This document shows positions 8,623 through 17,753 of a stretch of DNA of 64,000 nucleotides, in pieces (the stretch's first letter is position 1; every line of letters begins with the position of its first letter). The notes under the pieces were generated by a model that did not search any database, was not told where the DNA came from, and was given only the letters and a program-made list of their open reading frames with translations. Location: contig JBILVO010000004.1 of the NCBI GenBank assembly GCA_044370415.1, forward strand, positions 1 to 64,000, read 5' to 3'. Position numbers and translations under genes: made by a program. The DNA comes from CAMCQY01 sp044370415 (GTDB lineage Bacteria > Planctomycetota > Planctomycetia > Pirellulales > UBA1268).

Positions 8623-11600
8623 TGGGCCTGGGCCTCTCGTTGCCGTGGATGCTCTGCTGGCTGGCGACGGCGACCATCCCGCTCGTGCTGGCCCGCCATG
8701 CGCTGCGTCGGCCGCGACTGGTCCGCTGGGGACCGACCGACCTGCTGGCCGCAGCCGCGCGTTCGAGCCATCTCACCCGCGGCGGCCTCCCGTGGCTGCT
8801 CCTGCTCGGCCGCGGACTCGTGCTGGCAGCGGCGGCGGCTGCCGCCGCCCGGCCATTCCTGGCGGCACCCGCGGCCGGCACGCGAGAGCTCCACGACGGT
8901 GCGGCTCCGCACGCCACTGCCACCGACGGCGGCCGCAGGATCGTGATCCTGACGAGCTCCCAGACCGCCCCCCCCCAGACCGCCCGCCCGTGGGTCGGCG
9001 CAACGCTGCCGGCGCTCGCCGCCGCCGTCGAGTCGCTGGCGGCCGCGCCGGGAGCCGCACCAGGCACCGGCTCGGGCCCGCGGCCGGAGGTCGTGAAGCT
9101 CGATCCGGCCGAACTGCACCTGCTGCCCTCCGCGGAACGTTCGCTCTTGGTGCTCGGCGATCAACCGCCCCCCACTCCATCCGACGCCCGCCGGCTCGCC
9201 GCCGCGGTCGCGGCGGGCGACAGCCTCCTCGTCTGTCTCGGCCCGCAGTCTGTCGGCGACGAGGATGCCCGGCGGCGAACGTCGGCATGGCTCGAGGAGA
9301 TGGCTGGCATCACGGTCGACGGCCGCGTGTCGCTTGCGGACTCGTGCATCGACGTGGCTGACGGGCTGGCCACCGAACCCCGCACCGATGCCGGCCCTTC
9401 GGCGCCGACCGGAGCGGACGGATTCGCGACGCTGCCCGGCCCGCGCGTGCTGGCGGCGGCGGCCCTCGGCGGCCGACCGGCGACGATCCTCGCCCGTGCG
9501 GCGCCCGTGCCGCTGCCGCTGGTCGTCGAGGCCCGTCACGGCCTCGGCACGATCTGCGTGTCGGCGCTGCCGATGTCGCTGCCGGCGACCGGGTGGGCCG
9601 ACGACGCCTGGAGCGACATCGCCGCCTGGCCCGCCTTCGTGCCGTTCGTCGATCGCCTCGTCTCGCGGCTGCTCGACGCGGCCGCGCCGAAAGCCCCGTC
9701 CGACGCCGCCCGCTCCACGGCCGCGATCCTGCCGCTGGCACCCGCGTTGATCGCCGTCGCCAGCGCCGCGCTGCTGGCCGACTGGTGGCTGTCGCGCCGC
9801 ATGGCCGGGGCCGCGATGGACCGGCCAGCGACGCTGCCGACGCTCGGCCGCGTTGTGGCGCTGGCGATCCTGGTGACGATGGCGGCGGCCTGGGCACGGC
9901 TGCCAGCGGCCACGGCGACACTGGCAACACGGCGGCCCATCGCGTTCGTCGTCGACACGTCGCCGAGCATGGGAACCGTGATGACGGGCACTGCCGGGCC
10001 TACGAGACTGGCCGAGTTGCTCGCGGCGCTGGCGAACCCCGTCGACGGCACCGGTCCCCTCGACCGCATCGCCGGCGACCGCCCGGTCGAGCTGTTCACG
10101 GCAGCGACACGGCTCACGCCCATCGGCACGTATCCGCCCGCCGCCGCTGCCGCCGCGTTGCACGAACTCGCACCCTCGCCGGCCGCCGCTGCCTCCAGCC
10201 GCATCGGCGACGCCGTCGAGTCGCTGCTGACCACCGCGGACGGCACAGGCGGAGCCCACGACCGACTGCCGGCCGCGATCATCATCGCCAGCGATGGCGC
10301 GATCACCGCCGGCCACTCGTGGGCGACGGCCGCCCGCACGGCGACAGGCCGCGGCGTGCCGCTCGTGGCGATTCCCGTGGCCGGCGCGGGCGCTGCCACA
10401 GGCTCGCTGCCCCCGGGGTTTCGCATCACGCTGCTCGAGCCGCCGCGGCTGTGCCACGCGGCGGAACCGTTCGCGATCGACGTCCACGCCGAGGCGACGG
10501 CGGCGGACGGGCCGCTCGAGGTCGTGCTCGCCGCCGCGGAAGCAGGCCGGGTGCTCGCGCGAGGCATGCTCACTCCCGAGCCGGCGGCGGACGGCATGTT
10601 CGTCCGCTTCACCGGCCGGCTCACCGTGCCGGCGGGGTTCGGCGCCGCGGGCTCGGGGCTGGCGTCGCCCGTCGTGCTCGTCGGCCGCCCCGGAGCCGCG
10701 GCGACGCCGCTGGCGACATGCCCGCTGGCGGTGACCGACGCGCCGATCCGCGTGCTCCTGATCGAAGCGGCGCCGCGATTCGAGCACCGCTTCCTCTCCC
10801 GCCTCCTCGCCCGGGACGCGGCGTTCGCGGTGGAGACGTGCCTGCTCGACCCGCGGCCTGCGGGCGTCGTCGCGACGGCGGCGTTGCCGCGATCGACGGC
10901 CGAGTGGAACCGCTACGACGTCGTGGTCCTCGGGGACGTGGCCGCCGACGCTGCCACCGACTCCGCCGCCGCTCGTGCCGACGCGTGGCGCAGTCTGCGG
11001 GAGGCCGCCGCCGCGGACGGCATCGGCATCGCCTGGATTCCCGGTAGCCGCTGGTGGACCGATCCCGACCCGGGACTCGCCTGGCTGCCCGCGGTGCCCG
11101 GAGGCATGGCGTCGTCCTCCGCGCCGTGTCGCCTCCGGCCCGTGTCGGCGGGCCGCGCCGACGCCTGGCTGCCGTCGACCGCGGGGCGGCTGGCCGCAGC
11201 ATCGGGCGGCGACGATGCCTTCGAGCCTGAGATCTTCCGGGGGCTGCGGGCAGCCGCGCTGCGGCCGACTGCCAGGATCATCGCATCGTGCCTTCCGGTC
11301 GACGGCCCACGGCCGGAGCCCGCCACGGCTGCCGCGATCGTCGTCGACAGGATCGGTGCGGCCACCATCCTCGGGCACCTCTGCGAGACCTGGCGGTGGC
11401 AGCGCGACGATCCGCAGGCCTACGCCGCGTACTGGCGGCGGAATCTGCTGCGGCTGGCCGGGCCACACCAGCTCGACAGGCTGTTCCCCGCGACGGTCCG
11501 GGTGCATCCGGCCGCGCCGGTCACCGGGGAGCCAGTGCGGCTCGAGATCGTGCCCAGCCGGACCGCCGCGCCGCTCGCCGGCTGGCAGGTGGAGGTGGTG

Positions 11601-12062
11601 GCACGCGGTGCCGATCCGCCGGACGGAATGCGTCGCATCCCGCTGTCCGCCGCAGGCCTCGGTGGCGTGACGACGGTCGCGATCGACGGCCTCGCAGCCG
11701 GGCTGCACACCGCGCGGCTCGTGCCTCCCGCGGACACACCGTCAGCGGCCCCCGCGGCGATCGACCTCGTCGTGACCGATCCACCCGCCGAAATGCCGGA
11801 CGGAGCCGCTGCCGTCACGGCGTTCGCGGCAGCGGCACGGGCCAGCGGCGGCGCAGTCGTGCGGCTCGACGCGATCACGTCGCTGGCGGAGACGCTCGCC
11901 GCGATCGATTCGCGGGCTGAAGCCGCCGCGGTGCATGCGGCAGGTCGGGCCGATCGACCGGGCCGGCTGTCGTCGCGTGGCCTGGCACATCTCCTGCTGG
12001 CGGCGCTCGTCGCCGTCACCACGGCCGCATGGTGGCAGCCGCGCCGGGGAGCGACGCCATGA
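8622..12062 (+). CDS. BatA-like membrane protein with VWA domain
   Basis: A 1146-residue membrane protein. The first 90 residues have the aerotolerance-regulator (BatA) N-terminal pattern with two membrane segments. Two more hydrophobic segments precede a von Willebrand A domain whose metal site is DTSPSMG near residue 444. A long exported-type region follows, resembling the glutamine-amidotransferase-like fold seen in other large BatA/VWA proteins. A single C-terminal TM (LLLAALVAVTTAAWW) closes the protein. It is the expected partner of the adjacent MoxR. It overlaps moxR by one base and the next gene by four (ATGA), implying translational coupling. The process served is unknown. Confidence 0.85.
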   Translation: MGLGLSLPWMLCWLATATIPLVLARHALRRPRLVRWGPTDLLAAAARSSHLTRGGLPWLLLLGRGLVLAAAAAAAARPFLAAPAAGTRELHDGAAPHATATDGGRRIVILTSSQTAPPQTARPWVGATLPALAAAVESLAAAPGAAPGTGSGPRPEVVKLDPAELHLLPSAERSLLVLGDQPPPTPSDARRLAAAVAAGDSLLVCLGPQSVGDEDARRRTSAWLEEMAGITVDGRVSLADSCIDVADGLATEPRTDAGPSAPTGADGFATLPGPRVLAAAALGGRPATILARAAPVPLPLVVEARHGLGTICVSALPMSLPATGWADDAWSDIAAWPAFVPFVDRLVSRLLDAAAPKAPSDAARSTAAILPLAPALIAVASAALLADWWLSRRMAGAAMDRPATLPTLGRVVALAILVTMAAAWARLPAATATLATRRPIAFVVDTSPSMGTVMTGTAGPTRLAELLAALANPVDGTGPLDRIAGDRPVELFTAATRLTPIGTYPPAAAAAALHELAPSPAAAASSRIGDAVESLLTTADGTGGAHDRLPAAIIIASDGAITAGHSWATAARTATGRGVPLVAIPVAGAGAATGSLPPGFRITLLEPPRLCHAAEPFAIDVHAEATAADGPLEVVLAAAEAGRVLARGMLTPEPAADGMFVRFTGRLTVPAGFGAAGSGLASPVVLVGRPGAAATPLATCPLAVTDAPIRVLLIEAAPRFEHRFLSRLLARDAAFAVETCLLDPRPAGVVATAALPRSTAEWNRYDVVVLGDVAADAATDSAAARADAWRSLREAAAADGIGIAWIPGSRWWTDPDPGLAWLPAVPGGMASSSAPCRLRPVSAGRADAWLPSTAGRLAAASGGDDAFEPEIFRGLRAAALRPTARIIASCLPVDGPRPEPATAAAIVVDRIGAATILGHLCETWRWQRDDPQAYAAYWRRNLLRLAGPHQLDRLFPATVRVHPAAPVTGEPVRLEIVPSRTAAPLAGWQVEVVARGADPPDGMRRIPLSAAGLGGVTTVAIDGLAAGLHTARLVPPADTPSAAPAAIDLVVTDPPAEMPDGAAAVTAFAAAARASGGAVVRLDAITSLAETLAAIDSRAEAAAVHAAGRADRPGRLSSRGLAHLLLAALVAVTTAAWWQPRRGATP

Positions 12063-13690
12063 CGCCACCGGAGACTTCCGCCGCCGGCCGCGGTGCCGAC
12101 GAGCTGCGTCGATCGCTGGACCGTGCGGTGCGCGGCACGCGGGTGGGCCGACTGCTGGCGGCGTGCGGCTGCTGGCTCGCAGCCGCGAGCTGTCTCGTCG
12201 CGGCCCTCGCCACCATCGACATCTGCTCCGCCGGCAGGCTCGGCCTCCCCATCATGCCGGTGGCCGCCCGCGCCGCCGTCCTGCTCGTCGCCGCCGGCAT
12301 CCCGGTGATCGCCTTCGTCCGCTGGCGACTCCTCCGCGACGGCTGGCCGGATCGCCTGGGGATCGCGGTCGCAACCGAGGCGCGACACCCCGTGCTCGGC
12401 GAAACGCTCTCCCGGGCGGTCGGGTTCGTGGACGAGCCCACGGACGCCGGCCGGCAAGGCGGCGCCGCCAAACCCTCCCCGGCGACGGTCGCACTGCAAC
12501 GCCTGGCGATCGATCAGGCAGCCGACGCGGTCCGTCAGGTCGGCGGACCGGTGCTGCCGGGGCTCGGCGTCGACCTGCGGGCCGCGGCGGCGGGCGTTGC
12601 CACGGCCGTCGCGCTCTGGCTCTCGACGACGTGCCTGCCTGACCGCTGGGCCGCCGCCGTGCAGCGGCAGTGCATCGTGTCGGCCGACCGGGCCGCCACA
12701 CCGGCGCCGCTGGCACCGCCGTCACCGGACCGCCCCGCGACCGCCGACAGCGCGGCCACGACGGCCCTGCCGGCCGACGTCCGGCGGGCGGCGGGACGGC
12801 TCGCGCTGGCGGCAGCGGTGGAGCGGCAGCTCGGCGACCTGCTCGCAGCGCGGTTCGCACAGGCACCGGGCGTGCCGACGGCGGCGCTGCCGCGACAGCG
12901 GCGGCAGGATCTCGACGAGCTCGCCGCAATCCAGACAGACTGCTCACGGTCGATCGCCGCCGCCCGCAGCACGATCGCCGACAGCCGGCTGCAGCCGGCG
13001 GCGGCTCGGCATGACGACCGGCTGCTGGCCGCCATCGACCGGCTCGACGGCCCCGAGGTGGCCGACGCAGACGCAGCCACCGCACACATCACCGCCAATC
13101 GGCTCCAGCTGGCGGCGACCGCGGCCGACCGGGCCGCGGAGGTGGTCGCCGAGGTCGCCGCGGAGCTGGGCGCGGCCCCCGTCGATGCGCCACGCGATCG
13201 ACTCAGCGCGGAACGGGGTGCCGCACTCGGTGGGGATCTCGACGTCGATCCGGGCACGCAGCTCGAATCCGATCGGCCGCTCGCACGCGCCGTGGCCACG
13301 ATCGCACGGATCGCCGCCGATTCCGACCACTCCGCCACCGCTTCCGCACGCGTCCCTGCCGGTGGCAGCCGGCCGACATCCGCCACTGCGGGAACGAGCG
13401 GCTCCGCTGCGGCTGGCAGCGGGGGCACGACGACCGCCACGACAGATCCCTCCGGAGCGTCATCCTCCGCGGCGGCAGTGTCCGCCGAGATCAGCGCGAC
13501 GGCCGAACAGTTGTCGCCGCTCGGCCGCGTCTGGAGCCGACTGCCGGCGACCGCGCGGTCGCAGACCGCTCGCACGGCCCTGGAGTCGATGCCCCCGGCC
13601 TACCGGCCTGCGATCGACGCCTACTACCGGCTGCTGCTCCAATCGATGCCCGACCCGGTCCCCGATCGCCCCGACGCACCATCACGATGA
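12059..13690 (+). CDS. Large coiled membrane protein in MoxR operon
   Basis: A 543-residue protein I cannot assign to a named family with confidence. Two membrane segments lie near residues 35-60 and 72-92, and another short hydrophobic stretch near 180-195. Long Ala/Arg/Asp-rich helical regions follow, with a Ser/Thr/Gly-rich linker (near 440-480). The arrangement resembles DUF4175-type proteins found beside MoxR/VWA genes. The start ATG overlaps the upstream stop (ATGA), and the stop overlaps the next start, so the product is probably made stoichiometrically with its neighbours. Confidence 0.7.
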   Translation: MTPPETSAAGRGADELRRSLDRAVRGTRVGRLLAACGCWLAAASCLVAALATIDICSAGRLGLPIMPVAARAAVLLVAAGIPVIAFVRWRLLRDGWPDRLGIAVATEARHPVLGETLSRAVGFVDEPTDAGRQGGAAKPSPATVALQRLAIDQAADAVRQVGGPVLPGLGVDLRAAAAGVATAVALWLSTTCLPDRWAAAVQRQCIVSADRAATPAPLAPPSPDRPATADSAATTALPADVRRAAGRLALAAAVERQLGDLLAARFAQAPGVPTAALPRQRRQDLDELAAIQTDCSRSIAAARSTIADSRLQPAAARHDDRLLAAIDRLDGPEVADADAATAHITANRLQLAATAADRAAEVVAEVAAELGAAPVDAPRDRLSAERGAALGGDLDVDPGTQLESDRPLARAVATIARIAADSDHSATASARVPAGGSRPTSATAGTSGSAAAGSGGTTTATTDPSGASSSAAAVSAEISATAEQLSPLGRVWSRLPATARSQTARTALESMPPAYRPAIDAYYRLLLQSMPDPVPDRPDAPSR

Positions 13691-14880
13691 ACCTCCTGCC
13701 CGACCCCGCCTGCGACCGCGTTCAGCACGGCGCGCAGAACGCACGGCACCGTCCGCCCCTGCGGGCATGCGGCCGGCGCTTGCGCGGAACGTGCTCGCGC
13801 ACCCCTTGGCCATGTGGAGCCGCGTCGGGATGGCTCCGGGCGGCGGCCGCCGGGGCCGCGTTCCTGAGCGTCGGGGCCTGGCTGCAGACCGCGCGGCCGG
13901 CTCACGCCGCCCCCACACCGCACGAGCGGGCGGTGGACCGCGGGCTCGCGTGGCTCGAGCAGGCGCAGCAGACCGACGGCTCGTGGGGATCGGGGCCGTT
14001 TCGCGGCAGTGCCGCCGTCACCGCCCAGGTGGTGATGGCGATGATCGCCGCGGGCAGCACGCCGGCGTCGGGGCCTCATGCCGTGTCGGTTGCCCGCGGT
14101 GTCGAGCATCTCGTCGGCTGCGCGCGTGCCGACGGTCTCGTCGCGGGGGACGAGCAGGCGGCCCACGGCCCCATGTATGCGCATGCCTTCGCCACCACGG
14201 CGCTGGCAGAGGCCTACGGCGAGGCCGACGACGACCGGCTGGCCGACATCCTCGTCGCTGCACGCGGCCTCATCGAGCGGACGCAGAACGAGCAGGGGGG
14301 CTGGCGGTACCAGCCCCAGCGACGCGACGCCGATCTCTCCGTGACCGCCGCCATGGTGGTCGCACTGCGGGCCCTCCACGACGGCGGCTTCGAGGTCTCC
14401 GCCGACACGGTCTCCCGCGCCGCCGACTTCCTCACCGCCCTGCAAAACGACGACGGAGGCTTTCGCTACCTGCCCGAGGCCGGCCCGAGCGGCGCACCGC
14501 GGACCGCCGCCGCCCTCTTCGCACTCCTGCTCGCGGGCCGGGCCGAAGCGACCGTGGGGGAGCGCGGTTTCTCCTGGCTCGACGACCATCCGATCACGCT
14601 CGACGCCGCCGATGGCTACGCCCTTTACGGGCTCGCCCACGAGACGGCGGCCCGGTGGCGGTGGCAGGGGCTGCGGACCGAGCGCACCGCCGCCTGGACG
14701 TCCTGGCACGCCGCGATCGCCGACCGGCTCGTCGACAGGCAGCGTGACGACGGCTCCTGGTCGGATCCATCGTGCCCGGAATACGGGACCGCCGCCGCGA
14801 TCTCCATCCTCGCGATGCCGCGGGGCCTGGTGCCGCTGTTTCAGCCCGAGCCCTCCGGCGAGCACGAGGAGCCGCGATGA
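13687..14880 (+). CDS. Prenyltransferase/squalene-cyclase repeat protein, exported
   Basis: A 397-residue protein with an Arg-rich N terminus, a hydrophobic segment ending in AHAA (about residues 50-76, probable signal peptide), then alpha/alpha-barrel repeats of the squalene-hopene cyclase/prenyltransferase type. QW-like motifs are visible: QQTDGSWG, NEQGGWRY, NDDGGFRY and RDDGSWSD. The length is about 60% of a true squalene-hopene cyclase (about 650), and I do not see the DxDD catalytic motif. A binding or structural role is therefore more likely than cyclase activity. It is coupled by ATGA overlaps to both neighbours. Confidence 0.8.
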   Translation: MNLLPDPACDRVQHGAQNARHRPPLRACGRRLRGTCSRTPWPCGAASGWLRAAAAGAAFLSVGAWLQTARPAHAAPTPHERAVDRGLAWLEQAQQTDGSWGSGPFRGSAAVTAQVVMAMIAAGSTPASGPHAVSVARGVEHLVGCARADGLVAGDEQAAHGPMYAHAFATTALAEAYGEADDDRLADILVAARGLIERTQNEQGGWRYQPQRRDADLSVTAAMVVALRALHDGGFEVSADTVSRAADFLTALQNDDGGFRYLPEAGPSGAPRTAAALFALLLAGRAEATVGERGFSWLDDHPITLDAADGYALYGLAHETAARWRWQGLRTERTAAWTSWHAAIADRLVDRQRDDGSWSDPSCPEYGTAAAISILAMPRGLVPLFQPEPSGEHEEPR

Positions 14881-16163
14881 TCGGCTGCCGGTGGAAATGG
14901 TGGCCGCGGCTGCTCGTGATCATCGCGGCCGCCTGCCGCACGGACTCGAGCCTGGCGGCACAGCCGCAGGACGAGCCCGCTGCCCGGCGGCTCGAGCTGG
15001 CCGCGGCCCTGCACGACGGCGTCGAGCCGGAGGCGATCACGGCGGACCGCTCACGCTGGCGGCAGGTCGCGAACGCCGACGCGCGACCGGTCGTCGTGCC
15101 CACGTCCGCTGTGATCCGCTGGGGCGAATGCCCCCCGTGGCCGACCGGCCCCACGGTGCTCCTGGCCGACGGCGGCGTGCTCGCGGGCCGCATCGTAGCG
15201 GCCGACGAACGGACGATCGTCGTCGACACGGCCACGTTCGGCCCGCTCACGCTGCCGTCCGCCGCGGTCCGCGGCTGGCGCGTCAGCCCGGCCATCGGCC
15301 CCGGCCCGCTCGCAGAGGTGCGCACGTCGGGCGGCCGCCCGACCAGGCTGCTCCTCGCCAACGGCGACCGTGTCACTGCCCGACGGGTCGCCTGGCGCGA
15401 CGGCACGCTGAGCGTCACCCCCGAGGCCGGTCGCGCCGAAGGCCCCGCCTCCGGCGCGGTGACGATCCCGGCCGCGGTGCTGCGGGCCGTCGACTTCGCG
15501 GTGTCGGAGCCGTCGCGGCCGGTCACCAGCGGGCTGTGCATCCTCGTCGCGGTGATGGACGGCTCGCGCTTCGCGATCGCCGCGCTCGAGCCGGCGCCAG
15601 CGATCGCGGGCGCCGCTCGGGTGCGACTCGCGCTGCGGCTGCCGGAGGCCGCCGTGGCCGTCGCGTGCGACGCCGACGAGATCCTGGCTGTCGCCGTGGA
15701 CGGAGGCCGGGCCGGGCTCCTCGCTCCGCGCGACCCTGCCGCCTACGAGCAGACGCCCGTGCTGGGCCCGGCCTGGCCGCTGGCCCGCGGCCGCACGCTC
15801 ACGGGCGACTGGCCGTCCCTCCGCGGCGCGACGGCGTTTTCGGCGCTCGGCATCCACTCGGCGGCGGCGGTCCGCTACCGCCTCGACGAGCCGGCGACAC
15901 GATTCCGGGCACGCGTCGCGATCGACGATTCCGCGGCCACCGGAGGCAGCGTGGTCGTGCGTGTGGTGGCCGGCGATCCGGGGCACCCCGGGCGGGAGGT
16001 GTTTTCGTCGGGGGTGATCCGCGGTGGTGAGCCGCCGGTGCGGATCGACACTCCGCTGCCCGCCGCGACCGAGGTGCAGCTGGTGGTGGAGCCCGCGGGC
16101 GGCGGCGACGTCCTCGACCGCACGCTGTGGCTCGACCCGCTCGTCCTGCGGCAGGCCGAGTGA
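14877..16163 (+). CDS. Exported protein with NPCBM-like C-terminal domain
   Basis: A 428-residue protein with a signal peptide (WWPRLLVIIAAACRTDSSLAA). The middle has repeated beta-strand segments about a displayed value (VLLADGGVLAGRIVA, RLLLANGDRVTARRVAW). The last 130 residues (GDWPSLRGATAFSALGIHS... through LWLDPLVL) resemble the NPCBM carbohydrate-binding module. This suggests a surface or periplasmic protein that binds a glycan, but no catalytic site is visible. It is the last gene of the operon starting near 5850, and overlaps the preceding gene by 4 bases. Confidence 0.72.
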   Translation: MIGCRWKWWPRLLVIIAAACRTDSSLAAQPQDEPAARRLELAAALHDGVEPEAITADRSRWRQVANADARPVVVPTSAVIRWGECPPWPTGPTVLLADGGVLAGRIVAADERTIVVDTATFGPLTLPSAAVRGWRVSPAIGPGPLAEVRTSGGRPTRLLLANGDRVTARRVAWRDGTLSVTPEAGRAEGPASGAVTIPAAVLRAVDFAVSEPSRPVTSGLCILVAVMDGSRFAIAALEPAPAIAGAARVRLALRLPEAAVAVACDADEILAVAVDGGRAGLLAPRDPAAYEQTPVLGPAWPLARGRTLTGDWPSLRGATAFSALGIHSAAAVRYRLDEPATRFRARVAIDDSAATGGSVVVRVVAGDPGHPGREVFSSGVIRGGEPPVRIDTPLPAATEVQLVVEPAGGGDVLDRTLWLDPLVLRQAE

Positions 16164-16244
16164 CTCTCGCCGCGCATCATCGCGCCGCTCGATCACCCGG
16201 CATGCCAGGGCAATACCGTGCACGACTGTGGCGCATCGGGCCCA

Positions 16245-17426
16245 TCACCTCCTCGGGCCACCCTGCATGGTCTTCGGCCCACCCTTCGTCGCCTTCGGCC
16301 CGCCCTTCATTGCCATCAAGGAGTCGGCCATCTGCCCCGACGACACACATACAGGGATCAGCCCCACACCGACGAGGAGAACGCACATGAGATACGCGGG
16401 TGCATACTTGAGGAACCCGGTGAATCGCTCGGGAGCAGCATCCCCACCCACTACCGAAGACCCCAACGCGCCAGTCGACTCCGAGGTCGCACCAACCCTG
16501 TCGGGCATGTCGCCCGCCACCGGCGAGTCAAGCGGGGCGTCCTGCCGGTCCGCGCGAGCCGGCGCATCCGGCGATCCCTCGTCGACGACGTCCTGTCGCT
16601 CGGCCTTGAACAGCCGCTCGGCGTTCACGCGAAACGACTCGAACAGGCTCCGCTTCTCCCCAACGCTCACCGGTTTCGCAAGTTCCTCGAGCATCGCCTC
16701 GTAGGCACGCGAATCGAACGTGTTCGTGGCCGCATTCGTCCGTGGCGGAGGGATGAGTGACAAGAGCATCTCGGCCGCCATGACGCGCGCCTCGGCATCG
16801 TCACCACAGCTGATCTCCAGTTTCTCGTCTTCCGTGAGCTTCCGCACGACCCCCGAAAAAGCGACGGCGTAGGAGAACGTGCCTCTTTTCACTCGCATGC
16901 ACGGCCTGACGTCCCAATCGTCGTTGGATATCCCCATCATCACGATCAGCGTGAACAACTGCTTCGTCTTTACGCCGCTCTCCGCCTGCGAAGACACCCA
17001 CGTGCGCCCGTTCGGCTCACGGATAATGAAGTCCGTGAGCAGCATGGGATCCGGTCGTTTCTGCGGCTCCTTGAAGTAGCCCAATTCCTGGAGCTTGTTG
17101 ATCCACATCTCTCCAAGACATTTGCCAAACCCCCTGAATTCGTAGCGTCGATCCTTCTCCAACATGGCCACATAGCTCCAACTCCCATCCCCTCCATCCT
17201 TCCTGGTCTCTTTGCCTGCGTTTTCGCACGACTTGATGAACGGGGAAATGCGGGATTCGTGGAACGCCATCCAGTTGCGAAAGCTCTGCAACGCCATGCC
17301 GGAAGTGACTTCCTGACTCGCGAGCACGTTCCCGAAATGGAAATTCGAGTAATTCTCAAACAGGAAATAGAGCAACGAGCCAACGCTCACCGCGATGATC
17401 GCGAAGGACGCAAACTTCCGAACCAT
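16245..17426 (-). CDS. Membrane protein of unknown function, atypical composition
   Basis: A 393-residue protein with one N-terminal TM (FASFAIIAVSVGSLLYFLF) and a second near the C terminus (YLMCVLLVGVGLIPVCV). The domain between them is soluble and not recognised. The tail ends in three GGPK/GGPR units. The start at 17426 is supported by AAAGGG nine bases upstream; ATG 17459 is possible. Codons are clearly less GC-rich than in all neighbours (many AAG, TTT, GAA, TCC), suggesting acquisition by transfer or relaxed selection. It stands alone, opposite in direction to both flanking genes. Confidence 0.65.
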   Translation of the reverse strand: MVRKFASFAIIAVSVGSLLYFLFENYSNFHFGNVLASQEVTSGMALQSFRNWMAFHESRISPFIKSCENAGKETRKDGGDGSWSYVAMLEKDRRYEFRGFGKCLGEMWINKLQELGYFKEPQKRPDPMLLTDFIIREPNGRTWVSSQAESGVKTKQLFTLIVMMGISNDDWDVRPCMRVKRGTFSYAVAFSGVVRKLTEDEKLEISCGDDAEARVMAAEMLLSLIPPPRTNAATNTFDSRAYEAMLEELAKPVSVGEKRSLFESFRVNAERLFKAERQDVVDEGSPDAPARADRQDAPLDSPVAGDMPDRVGATSESTGALGSSVVGGDAAPERFTGFLKYAPAYLMCVLLVGVGLIPVCVSSGQMADSLMAMKGGPKATKGGPKTMQGGPRR

Positions 17427-17753
17427 GAACAGGCACCCTTTGGCGAAACAACGCCCCACGGCGTGAGAACACTCCCCTCTTCAGGGGGCTGCGCCCGTTC
17501 AGGTTAGGGGAAGTCGGCGACGTCGTCAATCATCATCGTCGACCATCTTCGTGGCCGTGCTCGCGGCGTTGATCCGATGCGACCAGACGCACGGTGGGAA
17601 AGCGTCCGTGCATAAACGGCGCCTGCCTGCAGCTTCCTTGCCTGCGCGTACACTGAGTGCGAGGCGTCGATCGGGCGCCACGGACAGGTTTTCGAGATCT
17701 CACCACGCTTCGGAGCCCGATTGCCCCCGCCCCATCCTTTCGGAGATCACACA
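17427..17753. other. Divergent intergenic region
   Basis: About 330 bases between the minus-strand unknown gene and the plus-strand hydrolase, with moderate GC. It should hold promoters for both. TACACT at 17648-17653 could be a -10 for the plus gene but lacks a convincing -35 at the right spacing. No small ORF stands out. Confidence 0.4.

Noticed and set aside
8487..11708. Long minus-strand ORF of 1073 codons opposite the BatA/VWA gene
   Set aside because: Very high GC removes stop codons on the other strand. The translation is Arg/Gly/Asp-rich and repetitive, while the plus strand shows a clear BatA/VWA protein with ATGA junctions.
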